In this document: positions 1 through 8,858 of the stretch, one piece after another
Position numbering within the stretch: the first letter of the stretch is position 1
How the letters are laid out: each line of letters begins with the position of its first letter
Program-made: the position numbers and the translations under genes
Assembly: GCA_964625745.1 (NCBI GenBank)
Contig: CAZVCJ010000006.1
Span: 1 to 60,229, forward strand
Origin: CAZVCJ01 sp964625745
GTDB lineage: Bacteria > Chloroflexota > Anaerolineae > VGOG01
Direction of reading: 5' to 3'
DNA length: 60,229 nucleotides
Notes under the pieces: generated by a model
Databases searched by the model: none
What the model was told of the DNA's origin: nothing
What the model saw: only the letters and a program-made list of their open reading frames with translations

Positions 1-447
1 CCTCTTCCTCTCCAGCAAGTCCTCGATCTCCTGCGCCAGGCTCTCCACGTCGGCGAAGCGGCGGTAGACGGAAGCAAAGCGCACGTAGGCCACGTCGTCC
101 AGCTTCCGCAGCCGCTCCATCACCATCTCTCCAATGACCCGGCTCTCCACCTCCCGCTCCCCCCGACTGTAGAGCTTGCCCTCAATCCCACCAACCAGCT
201 CTTCGATGGCCTCGGTAGAGACAGCCCGCTTGGCGCAAGCCTTGCGCACGCCACTCAGGAGCTTGTCGCGGTCGAACTCCTCCCGCCGCCCATCAGCCTT
301 GACCACCACCAGCCGGATGGGCGCCACCCGCTCATAGGTGGTGAACCGCTGCCCACAAGCCAAACACTCCCGCCGCCGCCGGATGCCCTCACTTGCATTC
401 CGGCTATCAATAACCTTGGTCTTGCTGCCACAATAAGGACACTTCAT
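1..447 (-). CDS. nrdR: Transcriptional repressor NrdR (3' end cut by window)
   Basis: This is the ribonucleotide reductase regulator NrdR, a zinc-ribbon plus ATP-cone repressor that senses ATP/dATP and controls nrd genes. The N-terminus begins MKCPYCGS and carries the second metal pair CLACGQ, giving the four cysteines of the zinc ribbon (residues 3-34). The ATP-cone follows (about residues 46-136) and includes a VVKADGRREEFDRDKL stretch. 149 codons are open with no stop, and the family is usually about 150-160 residues, so only a few residues are missing. The ATG at 447 has a GGGAGG ribosome-binding site about 11 bases upstream. It lies downstream of ftsZ on the same strand but has its own promoter candidate at 566-594, so it is probably transcribed separately. 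Confidence 0.93.
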   Translation of the reverse strand, partial: MKCPYCGSKTKVIDSRNASEGIRRRRECLACGQRFTTYERVAPIRLVVVKADGRREEFDRDKLLSGVRKACAKRAVSTEAIEELVGGIEGKLYSRGEREVESRVIGEMVMERLRKLDDVAYVRFASVYRRFADVESLAQEIEDLLERKR

Positions 448-511
448 TTCAGACCAGACCTCCCATTGATGATCACCGATGCTTGAGCTTTCACGTGTCG
501 TGCCACAACAA

Positions 512-538
512 GTAGTATGCAATATGAAAATATACTAC
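512..538. promoter_or_regulatory. Palindromic operator candidate in nrdR leader
   Basis: A perfect 7-bp inverted repeat (GTAGTAT and ATACTAC) is separated by 13 AT-rich bases. It lies between the predicted nrdR promoter and the gene, about 20-47 bases after the expected transcription start, which suits a repressor site or a leader hairpin. NrdR is known to bind paired AT-rich 16-bp boxes, but this repeat does not clearly match that consensus, so which regulator uses it is unknown. Confidence 0.4.
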
Positions 539-565
539 AAGATACTGTGGAACGAGTTGTTAGTA

Positions 566-594
566 ATGATACCACAAAAGGGCTAGATTGGCAA
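566..594 (-). promoter_or_regulatory. Sigma70-type promoter for nrdR
   Basis: On the minus strand TTGCCA (589-594) and TATCAT (566-571) are separated by 17 bases, the optimal spacing for a housekeeping sigma factor. It points towards nrdR about 120 bases downstream. Confidence 0.55.
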
Positions 595-1083
595 GGGGAA
601 AAGCTCAAAATTCGGCCTCAATCTCAGAATTTTAAGCTTCTGTGTGGTCGCTGAAAACAGTTCTCCCCCTTCCTCAGCGAGAAGGGAAAGGGGGAGAAAG
701 TGGATAAATGGTGCTCAAGGCAAACTGCGAGTCCTCCACGAGCACCTAAGAGGCGGAAAAAGCTACATGGCAGGGGAACATGGGAGATCTCCAGAATGTG
801 AACAGGCAGGCGCAACTAACCGACTGCCCACGATGCGTGATTCACATTTCACGTCTTCACGTTTCACGGTCAACCGCTGTCTCCAGAGGCTACTTTGTCG
901 CTGGCAGTTCTGATCTCATGCGATTATGCAATTATCAGTATATCCAAGATTCCCAGCAAAGGCGGCTCCCATGCCTGTCCTGAGCCTTGTCCTGAGCCTG
1001 TCGAAGGGTTGCCGAAGGGCCGCCGGTTCACGGGCGTGGGAGTCCGCTCTGCCCAGAATTTGGATCTACTGATCATGGTCAGG
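595..1083. other. Non-coding region between ftsZ and nrdR with repeat hairpins
   Basis: No convincing gene is present. Two structured pieces stand out. At about 662-695 a C/G-rich imperfect palindrome (CTCCCCCTTCC against GGAAAGGGGGAG) could form a stem and may be a REP-like repeat. At 961-1049 a longer stem (arms about 961-975 and 1034-1048) encloses copies of the CCTGAGC...GTCGAAGGG repeat found elsewhere in the window. One of these may end the ftsZ transcript, but neither has a clear U-tract. Confidence 0.6.
976..1019. repeat. Dispersed repeat family A, copy 1
   Basis: Contains TGTCCTGAGCCT followed by CTGAGCCTGTCGAAGGG, the motif that recurs near 27.87, 38.58, 51.77, 53.58 and 55.48 kb. 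Here it sits between genes, in the loop of a long inverted repeat just after ftsZ. Confidence 0.75.
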
Positions 1084-2133
1084 TTAGCGGCGCAGGAAGG
1101 CCGGGATGTCTATATCTTCCCTGTCGAAGGTGCGCACCGGGAACTCGATGGCCCGCTTGGCGACGGTGGGCTTCCGCTGATCCGCTACGTCGAAGCCGGT
1201 AGCGATGACTGTGATCTGGATGCTGTCCTCCATCTCAGGGTCAATGACAGCCCCGAAGATGATGTTGACTTCTGGATGCGCCGTCTCCTTGATGATCCCC
1301 GCCGCCTGGTTGACCTCGAAGAGGCTTAGATCGCGGCCGCCGGTGACGTTGAAGAGGATCCCCCGCGCCCCATCAATGGTGATATCCAGGAGGGAGCTGG
1401 AGATAGCGGCCTGCGCTGCCTCGACGGCCCGGTTGTCGCCGCTGGCCCGGCCTATGGCCATCAGCGCGGCTCCACCCTCAGCCATGATGGAGCGCACGTC
1501 GGCAAAGTCCAGGTTGATGAGCCCAGGCACAGTGATCAGCTCCGAAATGCCCTGGATGCCCTGGCGCAAGACATCATCGGCCACCCCGAACGCCTGCTGG
1601 ATAGAAGCCTTCTTATCCACTATCTCCAGCAATCGGTCGTTGGGGATAACGATGAGGGTGTCCACCTGCCCCTTGAGTTCCTCGATGCCTTCCTCCGCCA
1701 CCTGCTGGCGGCGCTTGCCCTCGAAGGTGAAGGGTCTGGTGACCACGCCAATGGTCAGGGCCCCCACCTCTCTGGCGATTCGGCCAATGGCAGGTGCGGC
1801 TCCCGTCCCCGTCCCCCCGCCGATGCCCGCGGTGAGGAAGACCATGTCCGAACCTTTGAGAGCCTCGTAGAGCTCGTCACTCGACTCCTCCGCTGCCTTG
1901 TGGCCGATCTCAGGGTCGCCACCTGAGCCCAGGCCTTTGGTCAGCTTGTCGCCGATGCGAATGCGGTGGGGGGCGTTGGAGAGCATCAGGGCCTGGGCAT
2001 CGGTATTAATGACGATGAACTCCACGCCCTGCAGCCCCTCATTAATCATGCGGTTGACGGCGTTGGAACCGCCGCCACCAACTCCTACTACCTTGATCTG
2101 AGCGAAGTTCTCCATTTCCGGTCTGCTTTGCAT
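1084..2133 (-). CDS. ftsZ: Cell division protein FtsZ
   Basis: FtsZ is the tubulin-like GTPase that polymerises at mid-cell to form the Z ring. The sequence shows VGVGGGGSNAVNRM near the N-terminus and the tubulin signature GGGTGTGAAP near residue 105. The C-terminus ends DIDIPAFLRR, the conserved peptide that binds FtsA and other tethers. At 349 residues it is at the short end of the family because the disordered linker before the terminal peptide is brief. The ATG at 2133 has an excellent AAGGAGGAGG site six bases upstream, although a second Met at codon 7 is closer to the conserved start. It is the last gene of the dcw operon, 56 bases after ftsA. Confidence 0.98.
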   Translation of the reverse strand: MQSRPEMENFAQIKVVGVGGGGSNAVNRMINEGLQGVEFIVINTDAQALMLSNAPHRIRIGDKLTKGLGSGGDPEIGHKAAEESSDELYEALKGSDMVFLTAGIGGGTGTGAAPAIGRIAREVGALTIGVVTRPFTFEGKRRQQVAEEGIEELKGQVDTLIVIPNDRLLEIVDKKASIQQAFGVADDVLRQGIQGISELITVPGLINLDFADVRSIMAEGGAALMAIGRASGDNRAVEAAQAAISSSLLDITIDGARGILFNVTGGRDLSLFEVNQAAGIIKETAHPEVNIIFGAVIDPEMEDSIQITVIATGFDVADQRKPTVAKRAIEFPVRTFDREDIDIPAFLRR

Positions 2134-2189
2134 CTTTTTCCTCCTCCTTGCAATGTTGTACTAGCTAATAGACTTTATCGGATTGGACC

Positions 2190-3407
2190 TCAACCTGGCA
2201 AAAAAGATCTGAGCCAATGAAGGATACGCTGCGAAAGGCCAGTCGGCCTCTCAGTGGGAACTCGGGTGGCTTCCTCGCGCAGCCCCCAGAGCAACAAGCC
2301 AACGCCGGTAGCATAAGCGGGACTGGACAGTGCATCCACCAAGCCTTGCAAGTCCTGGGGGGTACCAATCCGCGTTGGCAACTGCAATATATCACGGCCT
2401 AACTCCCTCATCCCGCCCAACTGTGCCGACCCGCCGCAGAGGACCACGCCGGCCGGCAACAGCCCATCGTAGCCGGAGCGCTTCACCTCTTGCAGCATGA
2501 GACTGAATATCTCTGCCGCTCTGGCCTTGATGATCTCGGAGAGAAACTGGCGGGAAACAGCCTGCCAGGAGTCCCCGCCGAAGACGGACACGTCAATGGT
2601 CTCGTCGGCGACGATGCCCTCCGGGCAAGCGTAGCCATATTTCTCCTTGATCTCCTTGGCCGTATCGAAGGGGGCGCGAAGGCCGACGGCCACGTCGTTG
2701 GTCAAATGGTTGCCTCCGACGGCCAGCACCGCAGTGTGCCAGACACTACCCTCAATGAAGATGGCCATGTCCGTGGTGCCCCCGCCGATGTCAGCCAGGA
2801 CGACGCCCATCTCCCGCTCGTTGTTGGTCAAAACCGCCTCCCCCGAAGCCAGAGGGGCCAGGACGAGTTCGTCTATTTCGATGCCCACCTGGTTGATACA
2901 CTTGCCCAGGTTGTGGATGGAGGTTGCCGCCCCGGTGATGATGTGGGCCTCCACTTCCAGGCGGAAGCCGTGCATACCTATGGGATCACGCACTCCGTCT
3001 TGCCCGTCTACGATATAGCCGCGGGGTACTACGTGGATCACCTCACGATTGTGAGGGATGGCGATGGCCAGGGTCGCGTCCAGAACGCGGTTAACGTCGT
3101 CCTGAGTTATACTGTGCCCCCCGGAAACAGCTACTACGCCTCGGCTGTTGAAAGAAGAAATATGCGCACCCGCCACGCCAACGTGAGCTCGCTCGATTTC
3201 ATGGCCGGAGACGCGCTGCGCCCTCTCCACGGAGGCGGCGATGGCTTCGGTGGCCTCACTGACGTTGACCACCACCCCTTTGCGCAATCCCTTCGAGGGA
3301 ACCACACCTACGCCCACGATGCGCAAGGCGCCCCCATCGTCCATCTTGCCGACCAGGGTACAAACCTTGGTGGTGCCAACGTCAATGCTTACGATAGTTC
3401 TCTCCAA
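2190..3407 (-). CDS. ftsA: Cell division protein FtsA
   Basis: FtsA is the actin-like ATPase that anchors FtsZ to the membrane and recruits the later division proteins. The phosphate-1 motif VSIDVGTTKV is at the N-terminus, the phosphate-2 motif VLADIGGGTTDMAIF near residue 205, and GVVLCGGSAQLGG near residue 320. The end, ILHWLRSFLPG, looks like the amphipathic membrane-targeting helix. At 405 residues the length is usual. The start is a TTG at 3407 preceded by GAGGA five bases away; no better ATG is available upstream. It lies directly before ftsZ and after sbp. Confidence 0.97.
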   Translation of the reverse strand: MERTIVSIDVGTTKVCTLVGKMDDGGALRIVGVGVVPSKGLRKGVVVNVSEATEAIAASVERAQRVSGHEIERAHVGVAGAHISSFNSRGVVAVSGGHSITQDDVNRVLDATLAIAIPHNREVIHVVPRGYIVDGQDGVRDPIGMHGFRLEVEAHIITGAATSIHNLGKCINQVGIEIDELVLAPLASGEAVLTNNEREMGVVLADIGGGTTDMAIFIEGSVWHTAVLAVGGNHLTNDVAVGLRAPFDTAKEIKEKYGYACPEGIVADETIDVSVFGGDSWQAVSRQFLSEIIKARAAEIFSLMLQEVKRSGYDGLLPAGVVLCGGSAQLGGMRELGRDILQLPTRIGTPQDLQGLVDALSSPAYATGVGLLLWGLREEATRVPTERPTGLSQRILHWLRSFLPG

Positions 3408-3458
3408 GACAATCCTCGCTGTTCACCCATAGCTCATCACCGGAGACCAACGGATGAG

Positions 3459-3806
3459 CTAGAGGAAATGGCGGCGGATAATGGCCAGGTTGTTAAACAG
3501 CCGCACGCCGAAGGCCACGATAGCCGCATAGTAGAGCTCAACACCCAGGCGGTCGCCTACGAAGGCCAGAAATCCAGCCAAGAGAGCATTAGCACCAAAG
3601 CCACTGATGAAAACCTTGTTGTCGTATTGGCCCTCCAGGTGGGCCCGCACCGCACCCAATATCGAATCCGAAGCGGCCAGGATGGCCATGGCGGTGTAGC
3701 GCGAGTACTGGGCCGGTATAGTTATGGTAAAGAGATAACTAATAATAATGCCAACTAGCAAGCCAATGATCGGTAACCACATACCAATTCGCCTAACACC
3801 CGACAA
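3459..3806 (-). CDS. sbp: Small basic protein Sbp (DUF1290 family)
   Basis: A 115-residue membrane protein with about three hydrophobic segments (residues 8-28, 36-50 and 70-100). The pattern IGLLVGIIISY, then AMAILAASDSILGAVRA, then a C-terminal FGVRLFNNLAIIRR matches the Sbp family found between ftsQ/divIB and ftsA in Bacillus and other monoderms. Its biochemical role is not established. It directly abuts the ftsQ stop, so the two are likely translationally coupled. Its presence supports a Gram-positive-like envelope. Confidence 0.85.
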   Translation of the reverse strand: MSGVRRIGMWLPIIGLLVGIIISYLFTITIPAQYSRYTAMAILAASDSILGAVRAHLEGQYDNKVFISGFGANALLAGFLAFVGDRLGVELYYAAIVAFGVRLFNNLAIIRRHFL

Positions 3807-4601
3807 CTAATACCTGTAAAAAGGGCTCTCCTTGAAGCGCAAGTCTATGAACTCTGGCTGTATCCCCTCAAACGAAAGGTCCCGCAGCAAGGCGTTCAGG
3901 ATAGCCATTTTCTCCGCCACGTCGCCGGTGCCGAAGTATATAGGATAGCCCCATTGTTCAAAGCTCAACCCCTTGTCCTCAGAATACTGAAGGGCTGCCG
4001 TCGGAAGGGCTTGCCACAGCTCCAGCGCCGACGTGACGACCTCAGGGTCAATTCGATCACCAACTTCAAAGGAGTCTGCTGTCAGGTCATGGATCAAGAG
4101 CATCCCCTCCAACTCACCTTCCAGAGAGAGGATAGCGCCCAGCTCGTCAACCCCACGGCGCTCCTCACCCCTTTGCCAGATAATCAGCGTCCGGCGCTCC
4201 ACCACCTCGATCCTCACCCGGTTAGGCAGCCGGCAGGTGACTCTGGCCTCCTTGACGCCCGGCAAGCTGGAGATGGCGGCCTCCGCCTGTTCGGGTTTGA
4301 TCCAGAATATGCTCATCTCGTGCAAGCCACTGGCGTTGTAAATCTCACTCTGGTCAACAAACTGGTTGCCCTGCACTTCGGCCTCGTAGACGTAGAACCT
4401 GTGGGTAGTGAAGAATTGACTGGTTAACAAGGCCAGAGCCACCAGCAAGAGCACACTCAGCACCGTGCTCCCTCTGACTTGCCAGAGACCGACCAGGGGC
4501 CTCGGTGACAGCTTTACTTGTGGCTTGGCGGTTTCGTAGGCATGATCTCGCCTGGCTTTGGAACTCCTCTTCGCTTTTCGCTTCGATGACTTGCGGGCCA
4601 T
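3807..4601 (-). CDS. ftsQ: Cell division protein FtsQ/DivIB
   Basis: FtsQ/DivIB is a bitopic membrane protein that links early and late divisome proteins through FtsL and FtsB/DivIC. The first 40 residues are strongly basic (KSSKRKAKRSSKARR). A single membrane segment spans about residues 45-63 (STVLSVLLLVALALL). A POTRA domain follows (residues 68-138, with VQGNQFVDQSEIYNASGL and LPGVKEARV), then the FtsQ beta domain. The protein is 264 residues long. The ATG at 4601 is preceded by AGGGA. It is followed without a gap by sbp. Confidence 0.93.
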   Translation of the reverse strand: MARKSSKRKAKRSSKARRDHAYETAKPQVKLSPRPLVGLWQVRGSTVLSVLLLVALALLTSQFFTTHRFYVYEAEVQGNQFVDQSEIYNASGLHEMSIFWIKPEQAEAAISSLPGVKEARVTCRLPNRVRIEVVERRTLIIWQRGEERRGVDELGAILSLEGELEGMLLIHDLTADSFEVGDRIDPEVVTSALELWQALPTAALQYSEDKGLSFEQWGYPIYFGTGDVAEKMAILNALLRDLSFEGIQPEFIDLRFKESPFYRY

Positions 4602-4721
4602 AGCAATTCCCTGGCGGACACTGGAGCCTCTTATTCGATTTCGTAACCACTACCCGCTCCCGCTGGATCGCCGGTTCCGGCGGCTTGACAAGGCTGAGTT
4701 TGACTGGTTTCGGCTCATCTA

Positions 4722-4743
4722 GCCTGGGATTGGCAATCCAGGC
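4722..4743. other. Short inverted repeat between ddl and ftsQ
   Basis: GCCTGGGATT and AATCCAGGC form a stem of about nine pairs with one bulge and a three-base loop in the 158-base gap between ddl and ftsQ. There is no U-tract on either side, so it looks more like an attenuator or RNA-stability hairpin inside the operon than a terminator. Confidence 0.35.
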
Positions 4744-4759
4744 CGAGCGAGGTGAGCGA

Positions 4760-5887
4760 TTACTCGAACTGCTCCGGACTATAAGACGTCACCGATCTGC
4801 TATCGTCGGCATGCCTTTCCAAAGCTAACTCGATCAGCCGGTCAATGAGCTCCGAGTATGAAATACCGCTGGCCTCCCACAACTTGGGGTACATGCTGAT
4901 GGGCGTAAAGCCAGGTATGGTGTTCAGCTCGCCGAGGTAGAGCTCCCCTGTATCCTTGTCGAGCAAGAAATCAACCCGGGCCATCCCTGCACAGTCCACA
5001 ACCAGAAAAGCGGCAATGGCCAACTCCTGTATCCGTCGAGTCATCGCCGGTGGAAGGTCGGCGGGAATGATCAACTCCGATCGGTCATCTATGTACTTGG
5101 CGACGTAGTCGTAGAACTCCCGGCAGGGAATGATCTCCCCCGGCACCGAGGCGATGGGCTCGTCGTTGCCCAGGACGCTAACCTCGATCTCCCGTGCATC
5201 CACGGCGCGCTCGGCCAGCATCCTGCGGTCGTAGCGAGCTGCCAGGTGCAGGGCCGAAGCCAGCTCGCTGCGCTGGTGGACTTTGGAGATGCCCACACTG
5301 GAGCCCAGGTTGGCCGGCTTGATGAAACACGGATAACCCAACTCTTTTTCGACAAGTTCCATCATGGCCTCAGGGTCTCGTTCCCAATCCCTGCGCTTGA
5401 GCGCCACGTGCTCCACCACAGGCAGCCCGTGACTCGCGAAGACGGCCTTCATAGCGATCTTATCCATACCCAGGGCCGAGCCCAGCACACCCGCCCCGAC
5501 GTAGGGTATGTCAGCCAACTCCAGCAGGCCCTGAACCGTGCCGTCCTCCCCACGCGGGCCGTGCAAGACGGGGAAGACAACGTCAACCTGAGGGAACCCC
5601 GTTTCGCGAGTGCCTGGCACCAGGTCACGCCTACTCCTGGGCGCCAACTCCCGCCTCATGGGTTGCGCCTCAGCTACCTGAGCGGACACACCTGGCCCTC
5701 CGGACTGCAATAACTTCATCGGCTCGCCGCTGGTCAGCCAACGCCCCTCTTTGGTGATGCCAACGGGGATTATCTCGTACCTCTCCTTATTCATGGCTTC
5801 CATGATGCCTTGGGCAGAGGCCAAAGAGACCTCGTGCTCGCCAGACTGCCCGCCGAAGATGACCCCCACCCTGAGCTTCTCAGCCAT
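4760..5887 (-). CDS. ddl: D-alanine--D-alanine ligase
   Basis: An ATP-grasp enzyme that joins two D-alanines for the peptidoglycan stem peptide. Visible signatures are VGVIFGGQSGEHEVSLASA at the N-terminus, VFPVLHGPRGEDGTVQG near residue 110, YPCFIKPANLGSSVGISKV near residue 185, and the C-terminal RVDFLLD with LGELNTIPGFTPISMYPKLW. The protein is 375 residues. The ATG at 5887 lies inside the last codons of murB, with GGAGAG upstream in the murB coding sequence, so the pair is coupled. Whether the enzyme makes D-Ala-D-Ala or D-Ala-D-Lac cannot be settled by eye. Confidence 0.96.
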   Translation of the reverse strand: MAEKLRVGVIFGGQSGEHEVSLASAQGIMEAMNKERYEIIPVGITKEGRWLTSGEPMKLLQSGGPGVSAQVAEAQPMRRELAPRSRRDLVPGTRETGFPQVDVVFPVLHGPRGEDGTVQGLLELADIPYVGAGVLGSALGMDKIAMKAVFASHGLPVVEHVALKRRDWERDPEAMMELVEKELGYPCFIKPANLGSSVGISKVHQRSELASALHLAARYDRRMLAERAVDAREIEVSVLGNDEPIASVPGEIIPCREFYDYVAKYIDDRSELIIPADLPPAMTRRIQELAIAAFLVVDCAGMARVDFLLDKDTGELYLGELNTIPGFTPISMYPKLWEASGISYSELIDRLIELALERHADDSRSVTSYSPEQFE

Positions 5888-6803
5888 TCCACTCTCCTAC
5901 CAATTCGATTTCCAGTTCTAACCCCACGCCGAATTGCTCCCGCACTCGCTCCTGAGTCAGGTCAATGAGGGTCTTGACATCAGTCGCCCTGGCCTCACCC
6001 AGATTGACGATGAAGTTGGCGTGCTTAGGCGAGACCTGCGCGCCGCCGATGCGCGCCCCTTTGAGGCCCGCTTGTTCTATCAGGAATCCAGCCGGATACT
6101 GCTTTGTCCGTTTGAAGACGCTGCCCACACTGGGCTCCGTGGGCTGACTTGCCTCTCGACGCCGTACGTAATCAGCCATCTTCTCCGCGAGGGCCTGGGC
6201 AGGCTCCGGACGCAACATGAACTCTGCCGAGAGTACGACTTCTTGCTCGCCCTTGCCCGCCTGCCCCTTGAACCTGCTCGCCCTGTAGCCGAAGCCCATC
6301 TCTGCGCCCGACAGCTCGCGCACCATGCCGTCGGGGGTGAGCACGGTGGCCTTTCGCGCCACGTCGCCAACGTACCCCCCATAGGCCCCGGCGTTGCCCA
6401 CGATGGCTCCTCCGACAGAGCCAGGGATGCCCACCGCCCACTCCAGCCCCCCCAGGCCCCGCCGCGCGCTCTCACGGGCCAATTCTCTCAGTAGCGCCCC
6501 ACCCTCGGCGTATAAAACTGCGCCGTCCTTGAAATAGGTCTCCCGTCCTCCATTCTCTATCACTAAGCCTCGAATGCCCTTGTCGGCCACCAGGATGTTG
6601 GTGCCCCGGCCGATGACCAGGTAAGGTATGCTGTGTTCTCGCGCCAGCGAGACCAGATCGGCCAGTTCCTGGGCGCTGGTAGCCAGGGCGTATAAATCCG
6701 CCGGGCCGCCGATGCGAAAGGAGGTGTGGAGGGACATTGGTTCATTGGTTAGAATCCCATCACCTAGAGCAGCCATAATCTTGTCCAAACGGTATCCATC
6801 CAC
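5880..6803 (-). CDS. murB: UDP-N-acetylenolpyruvoylglucosamine reductase
   Basis: MurB reduces the enolpyruvyl group to make UDP-MurNAc, using FAD and NADPH. The FAD-binding pattern is seen at PLSLHTSFRIGGPADLY-type positions (MSLHTSFRIGGPADL), LVIGRGTNILV, and LEWAVGIPGSVGGAIVGNAGAYGG. The C-terminal PSVGSVFKR carries the catalytic Ser, with FLIEQAGLKGARIGGAQVS following, which is the shorter type II form. At 307 residues the length is typical. The start is a GTG at 6803. It overlaps ddl by eight bases and follows murC after 55 bases. Confidence 0.96.
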   Translation of the reverse strand: MDGYRLDKIMAALGDGILTNEPMSLHTSFRIGGPADLYALATSAQELADLVSLAREHSIPYLVIGRGTNILVADKGIRGLVIENGGRETYFKDGAVLYAEGGALLRELARESARRGLGGLEWAVGIPGSVGGAIVGNAGAYGGYVGDVARKATVLTPDGMVRELSGAEMGFGYRASRFKGQAGKGEQEVVLSAEFMLRPEPAQALAEKMADYVRRREASQPTEPSVGSVFKRTKQYPAGFLIEQAGLKGARIGGAQVSPKHANFIVNLGEARATDVKTLIDLTQERVREQFGVGLELEIELVGEWNG

Positions 6804-6858
6804 ATCTATAACCCCAACTCGTCAATAACTTGTTCCACCTCATCGAAGAACCATCTTA

Positions 6859-8271
6859 TTAACGCTCATTTTTCCCCGCCAACTCGACCAGAACATCCTC
6901 CCCCACCTTATACCCATCCCCCGCTCCCAGGGTGATTAGCACATCACCGGGCTTCAGGTGATCGAGCATATAGTCGGCGGCCTCGTTCAGGCCTGGAATG
7001 TAGCGAGTGTCGAGGTGTCTCATGCGGGCTACGATGTCGGCTGCGCTCACCCCCAGGTCGTCGAGCTCGCGCGCGGCATAGATCTCGGTCACGACCACGT
7101 GGTCGGCATCGGCGAAGCTGGCGGCGAATTCGCCCAGCAGGGCCTTGGTGCGGCTGTAGGTGTGAAGCTGGAAGACGGCCCAGATCGTTCGCCCCGGGTA
7201 GCGTTCCCGCGCCGCCCGCAGGGTTGTTCGTATCTGGGTGGGATGGTGGGCATAATCGTCGATGACGACAATTCCGTCCATTTCGCCCTTCACCTCGAAG
7301 CGCCTCAGCACCCCGCGAAAGCTGCGCAGCGTCTTCGCCACTTCTGTCAGGTGCAGGCCCAGCCGGTGGGCAACGGCCAGCACCGCCAGGGAGTTTTGCA
7401 CGTTGTGCAGGCCGGGGATACGCAGGCCAAACTCGCCCACCGCATGCCCATCGTGCAGAGCAACGAAGTCGTGCCCGCCCAGTTCGTTAGATCGGATATC
7501 CACCGCCCGCCAATCCACCCCCTCGCCCAACCCGTAAGTGATGACTCCGCTCCCCTGAGTTCCCCTGAGGCCTCCGCCGAGGCGTCGGCCGAGGCGTTCC
7601 CCTAAGATCTCCCTCGTTCTTTCCTCGTCCCCACACCCGATAACGCACCCATCAGCAGGCACCAAGTGCACGAACTCTCGAAAAACCTCCACCAGGTCAT
7701 CCAGCCCAGGATAGCAGTCGGGGTGATCCATCTCAATGTTGGTGACGACGGCGATGCTGGGCCTGAGCCCCAGAAAGGTGCGATCATACTCGTCGGCCTC
7801 AATAACGAAATGCTCTCCCCGACCGGCTCTGGCGTTCGTGCCCAGATTCCCCAGGATGCCGCCGACGATGAAGGTCGGGTCGAGGCCAGCTTCGGTTAGC
7901 ACGAGGGCGATCATGGCCGTGATCGTGGTCTTGCCGTGAGAGCCGGCCACAGCGATGCCAAAGCGGCCCTCCATCATGCGCCCCAACATCCAGTCCCGCT
8001 TGACGACAGGGATGCCCCTTACGCGGGCGGCTGCGGCCTCAGGGTTGTCCGCCGGTATGGCCGAGGAGACAATCACCAACTCGGCATCGCCTACGTTCTC
8101 CGCCCGATGGCCCTGGTAGATAGTTGCACCCCGGGCGGCCAGAGCATCGGTGATTGGCGACAGCTTCAAGTCAGAGCCTGAGACGCGCCCCCCCTCTTCC
8201 AGCAGCACTTTAGCGATAGCCGAGAGGCCAATGCCGCCAATGCCGATCAGGTGAACACGAGCATTCTTCAT
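6859..8271 (-). CDS. murC: UDP-N-acetylmuramate--L-alanine ligase
   Basis: MurC adds L-alanine to UDP-MurNAc, the first step of stem peptide assembly. The Rossmann start is VHLIGIGGIGLSAIAKVLLE, the Mur-ligase P-loop is GSHGKTTITAM (near residue 115), the conserved EADEYDRTFL follows near 160, and DDYAHHPTQIRTTL lies near 340. It is 470 residues, a usual length. No strong ribosome-binding site precedes the ATG at 8271, which comes ten bases after the upstream membrane gene, so translation may depend on coupling. Confidence 0.97.
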   Translation of the reverse strand: MKNARVHLIGIGGIGLSAIAKVLLEEGGRVSGSDLKLSPITDALAARGATIYQGHRAENVGDAELVIVSSAIPADNPEAAAARVRGIPVVKRDWMLGRMMEGRFGIAVAGSHGKTTITAMIALVLTEAGLDPTFIVGGILGNLGTNARAGRGEHFVIEADEYDRTFLGLRPSIAVVTNIEMDHPDCYPGLDDLVEVFREFVHLVPADGCVIGCGDEERTREILGERLGRRLGGGLRGTQGSGVITYGLGEGVDWRAVDIRSNELGGHDFVALHDGHAVGEFGLRIPGLHNVQNSLAVLAVAHRLGLHLTEVAKTLRSFRGVLRRFEVKGEMDGIVVIDDYAHHPTQIRTTLRAARERYPGRTIWAVFQLHTYSRTKALLGEFAASFADADHVVVTEIYAARELDDLGVSAADIVARMRHLDTRYIPGLNEAADYMLDHLKPGDVLITLGAGDGYKVGEDVLVELAGKNER

Positions 8272-8280
8272 TAGGGAAAG

Positions 8281-8826
8281 CTACCTGATGACCCGCGCTA
8301 AGATCGTGAACACGACGAGAAAGGGCAAGAATGGCTGCAACAAGGTGAGCGGCAACAACGGGACAAGACTTTGCGCAAAGTCAGTCAGGGGCTCCTGAAA
8401 CTGAAGGAGCTTTATTGGATAATCATACTTGTCCAAGAAATACCATAAGCTGCCTACTACCAAATAGCCATTAAACAATCCGGTCAGCGAGCCAAACAAA
8501 ATGCCCTTGTACCCCTTAGGAGACCTGCCTTCGAAGGCCAGGGTCTCACCGTGATAGGAAATCAGAGTCACAAAAACTATGACCAAGATATAAAAGCTAG
8601 CCCAGATGGACTGACCAGCGGGCTCGGAGACCTTGGGCACGGTATAGCCGACGACACCCACAGCGTTGGTCAGAGCCTGGGGTATCCTGTCCTCGAGGCG
8701 AGATAGGCCAAACAGGAGCACCAACAGAACGGTGGTCACCCCCAGTTCCTTCAAAAAGCCCCGAACGATGCCCACTAAGGCAAAAGTTATGAGGAGCCCC
8801 CCCCACATCACTTCTAAGGGCTGCAA
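8281..8826 (-). CDS. CvpA-like integral membrane protein (second of a pair)
   Basis: A 181-residue protein with about four hydrophobic segments (residues 9-24, 28-40, 72-92 and 160-178). The opening LLITFALVGIVRGFLKELGVT resembles the start of the CvpA/colicin V production family, in which a short membrane segment is followed by a basic G-F-x-K/R-E motif. The rest is divergent, so this is a family-level guess. The TTG at 8826 is used here; an ATG at codon 7 is the alternative. It lies between murC and a similar gene at 8859-9449 inside the dcw operon, which suggests a role at the envelope. Confidence 0.6.
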   Translation of the reverse strand: MQPLEVMWGGLLITFALVGIVRGFLKELGVTTVLLVLLFGLSRLEDRIPQALTNAVGVVGYTVPKVSEPAGQSIWASFYILVIVFVTLISYHGETLAFEGRSPKGYKGILFGSLTGLFNGYLVVGSLWYFLDKYDYPIKLLQFQEPLTDFAQSLVPLLPLTLLQPFLPFLVVFTILARVIR

Positions 8827-8858
8827 AGGCCATCACCTCGTTTCTGGAAGTTGGAAAT

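Noticed and set aside
895..1329. 144-codon frame overlapping the ftsZ 3' end
   Set aside because: It begins in repeat DNA and runs antisense through ftsZ; protein-like only by base composition.
2490..3758. Long open frame on the plus strand opposite ftsA and sbp
   Set aside because: It is antisense to two well-identified genes, has no recognisable motif or ribosome-binding site, and reflects GC-rich codon bias.
4354..4650. 98-codon minus-strand frame at the ftsQ start
   Set aside because: Out of frame with ftsQ, which has good motifs and start; no independent signal.
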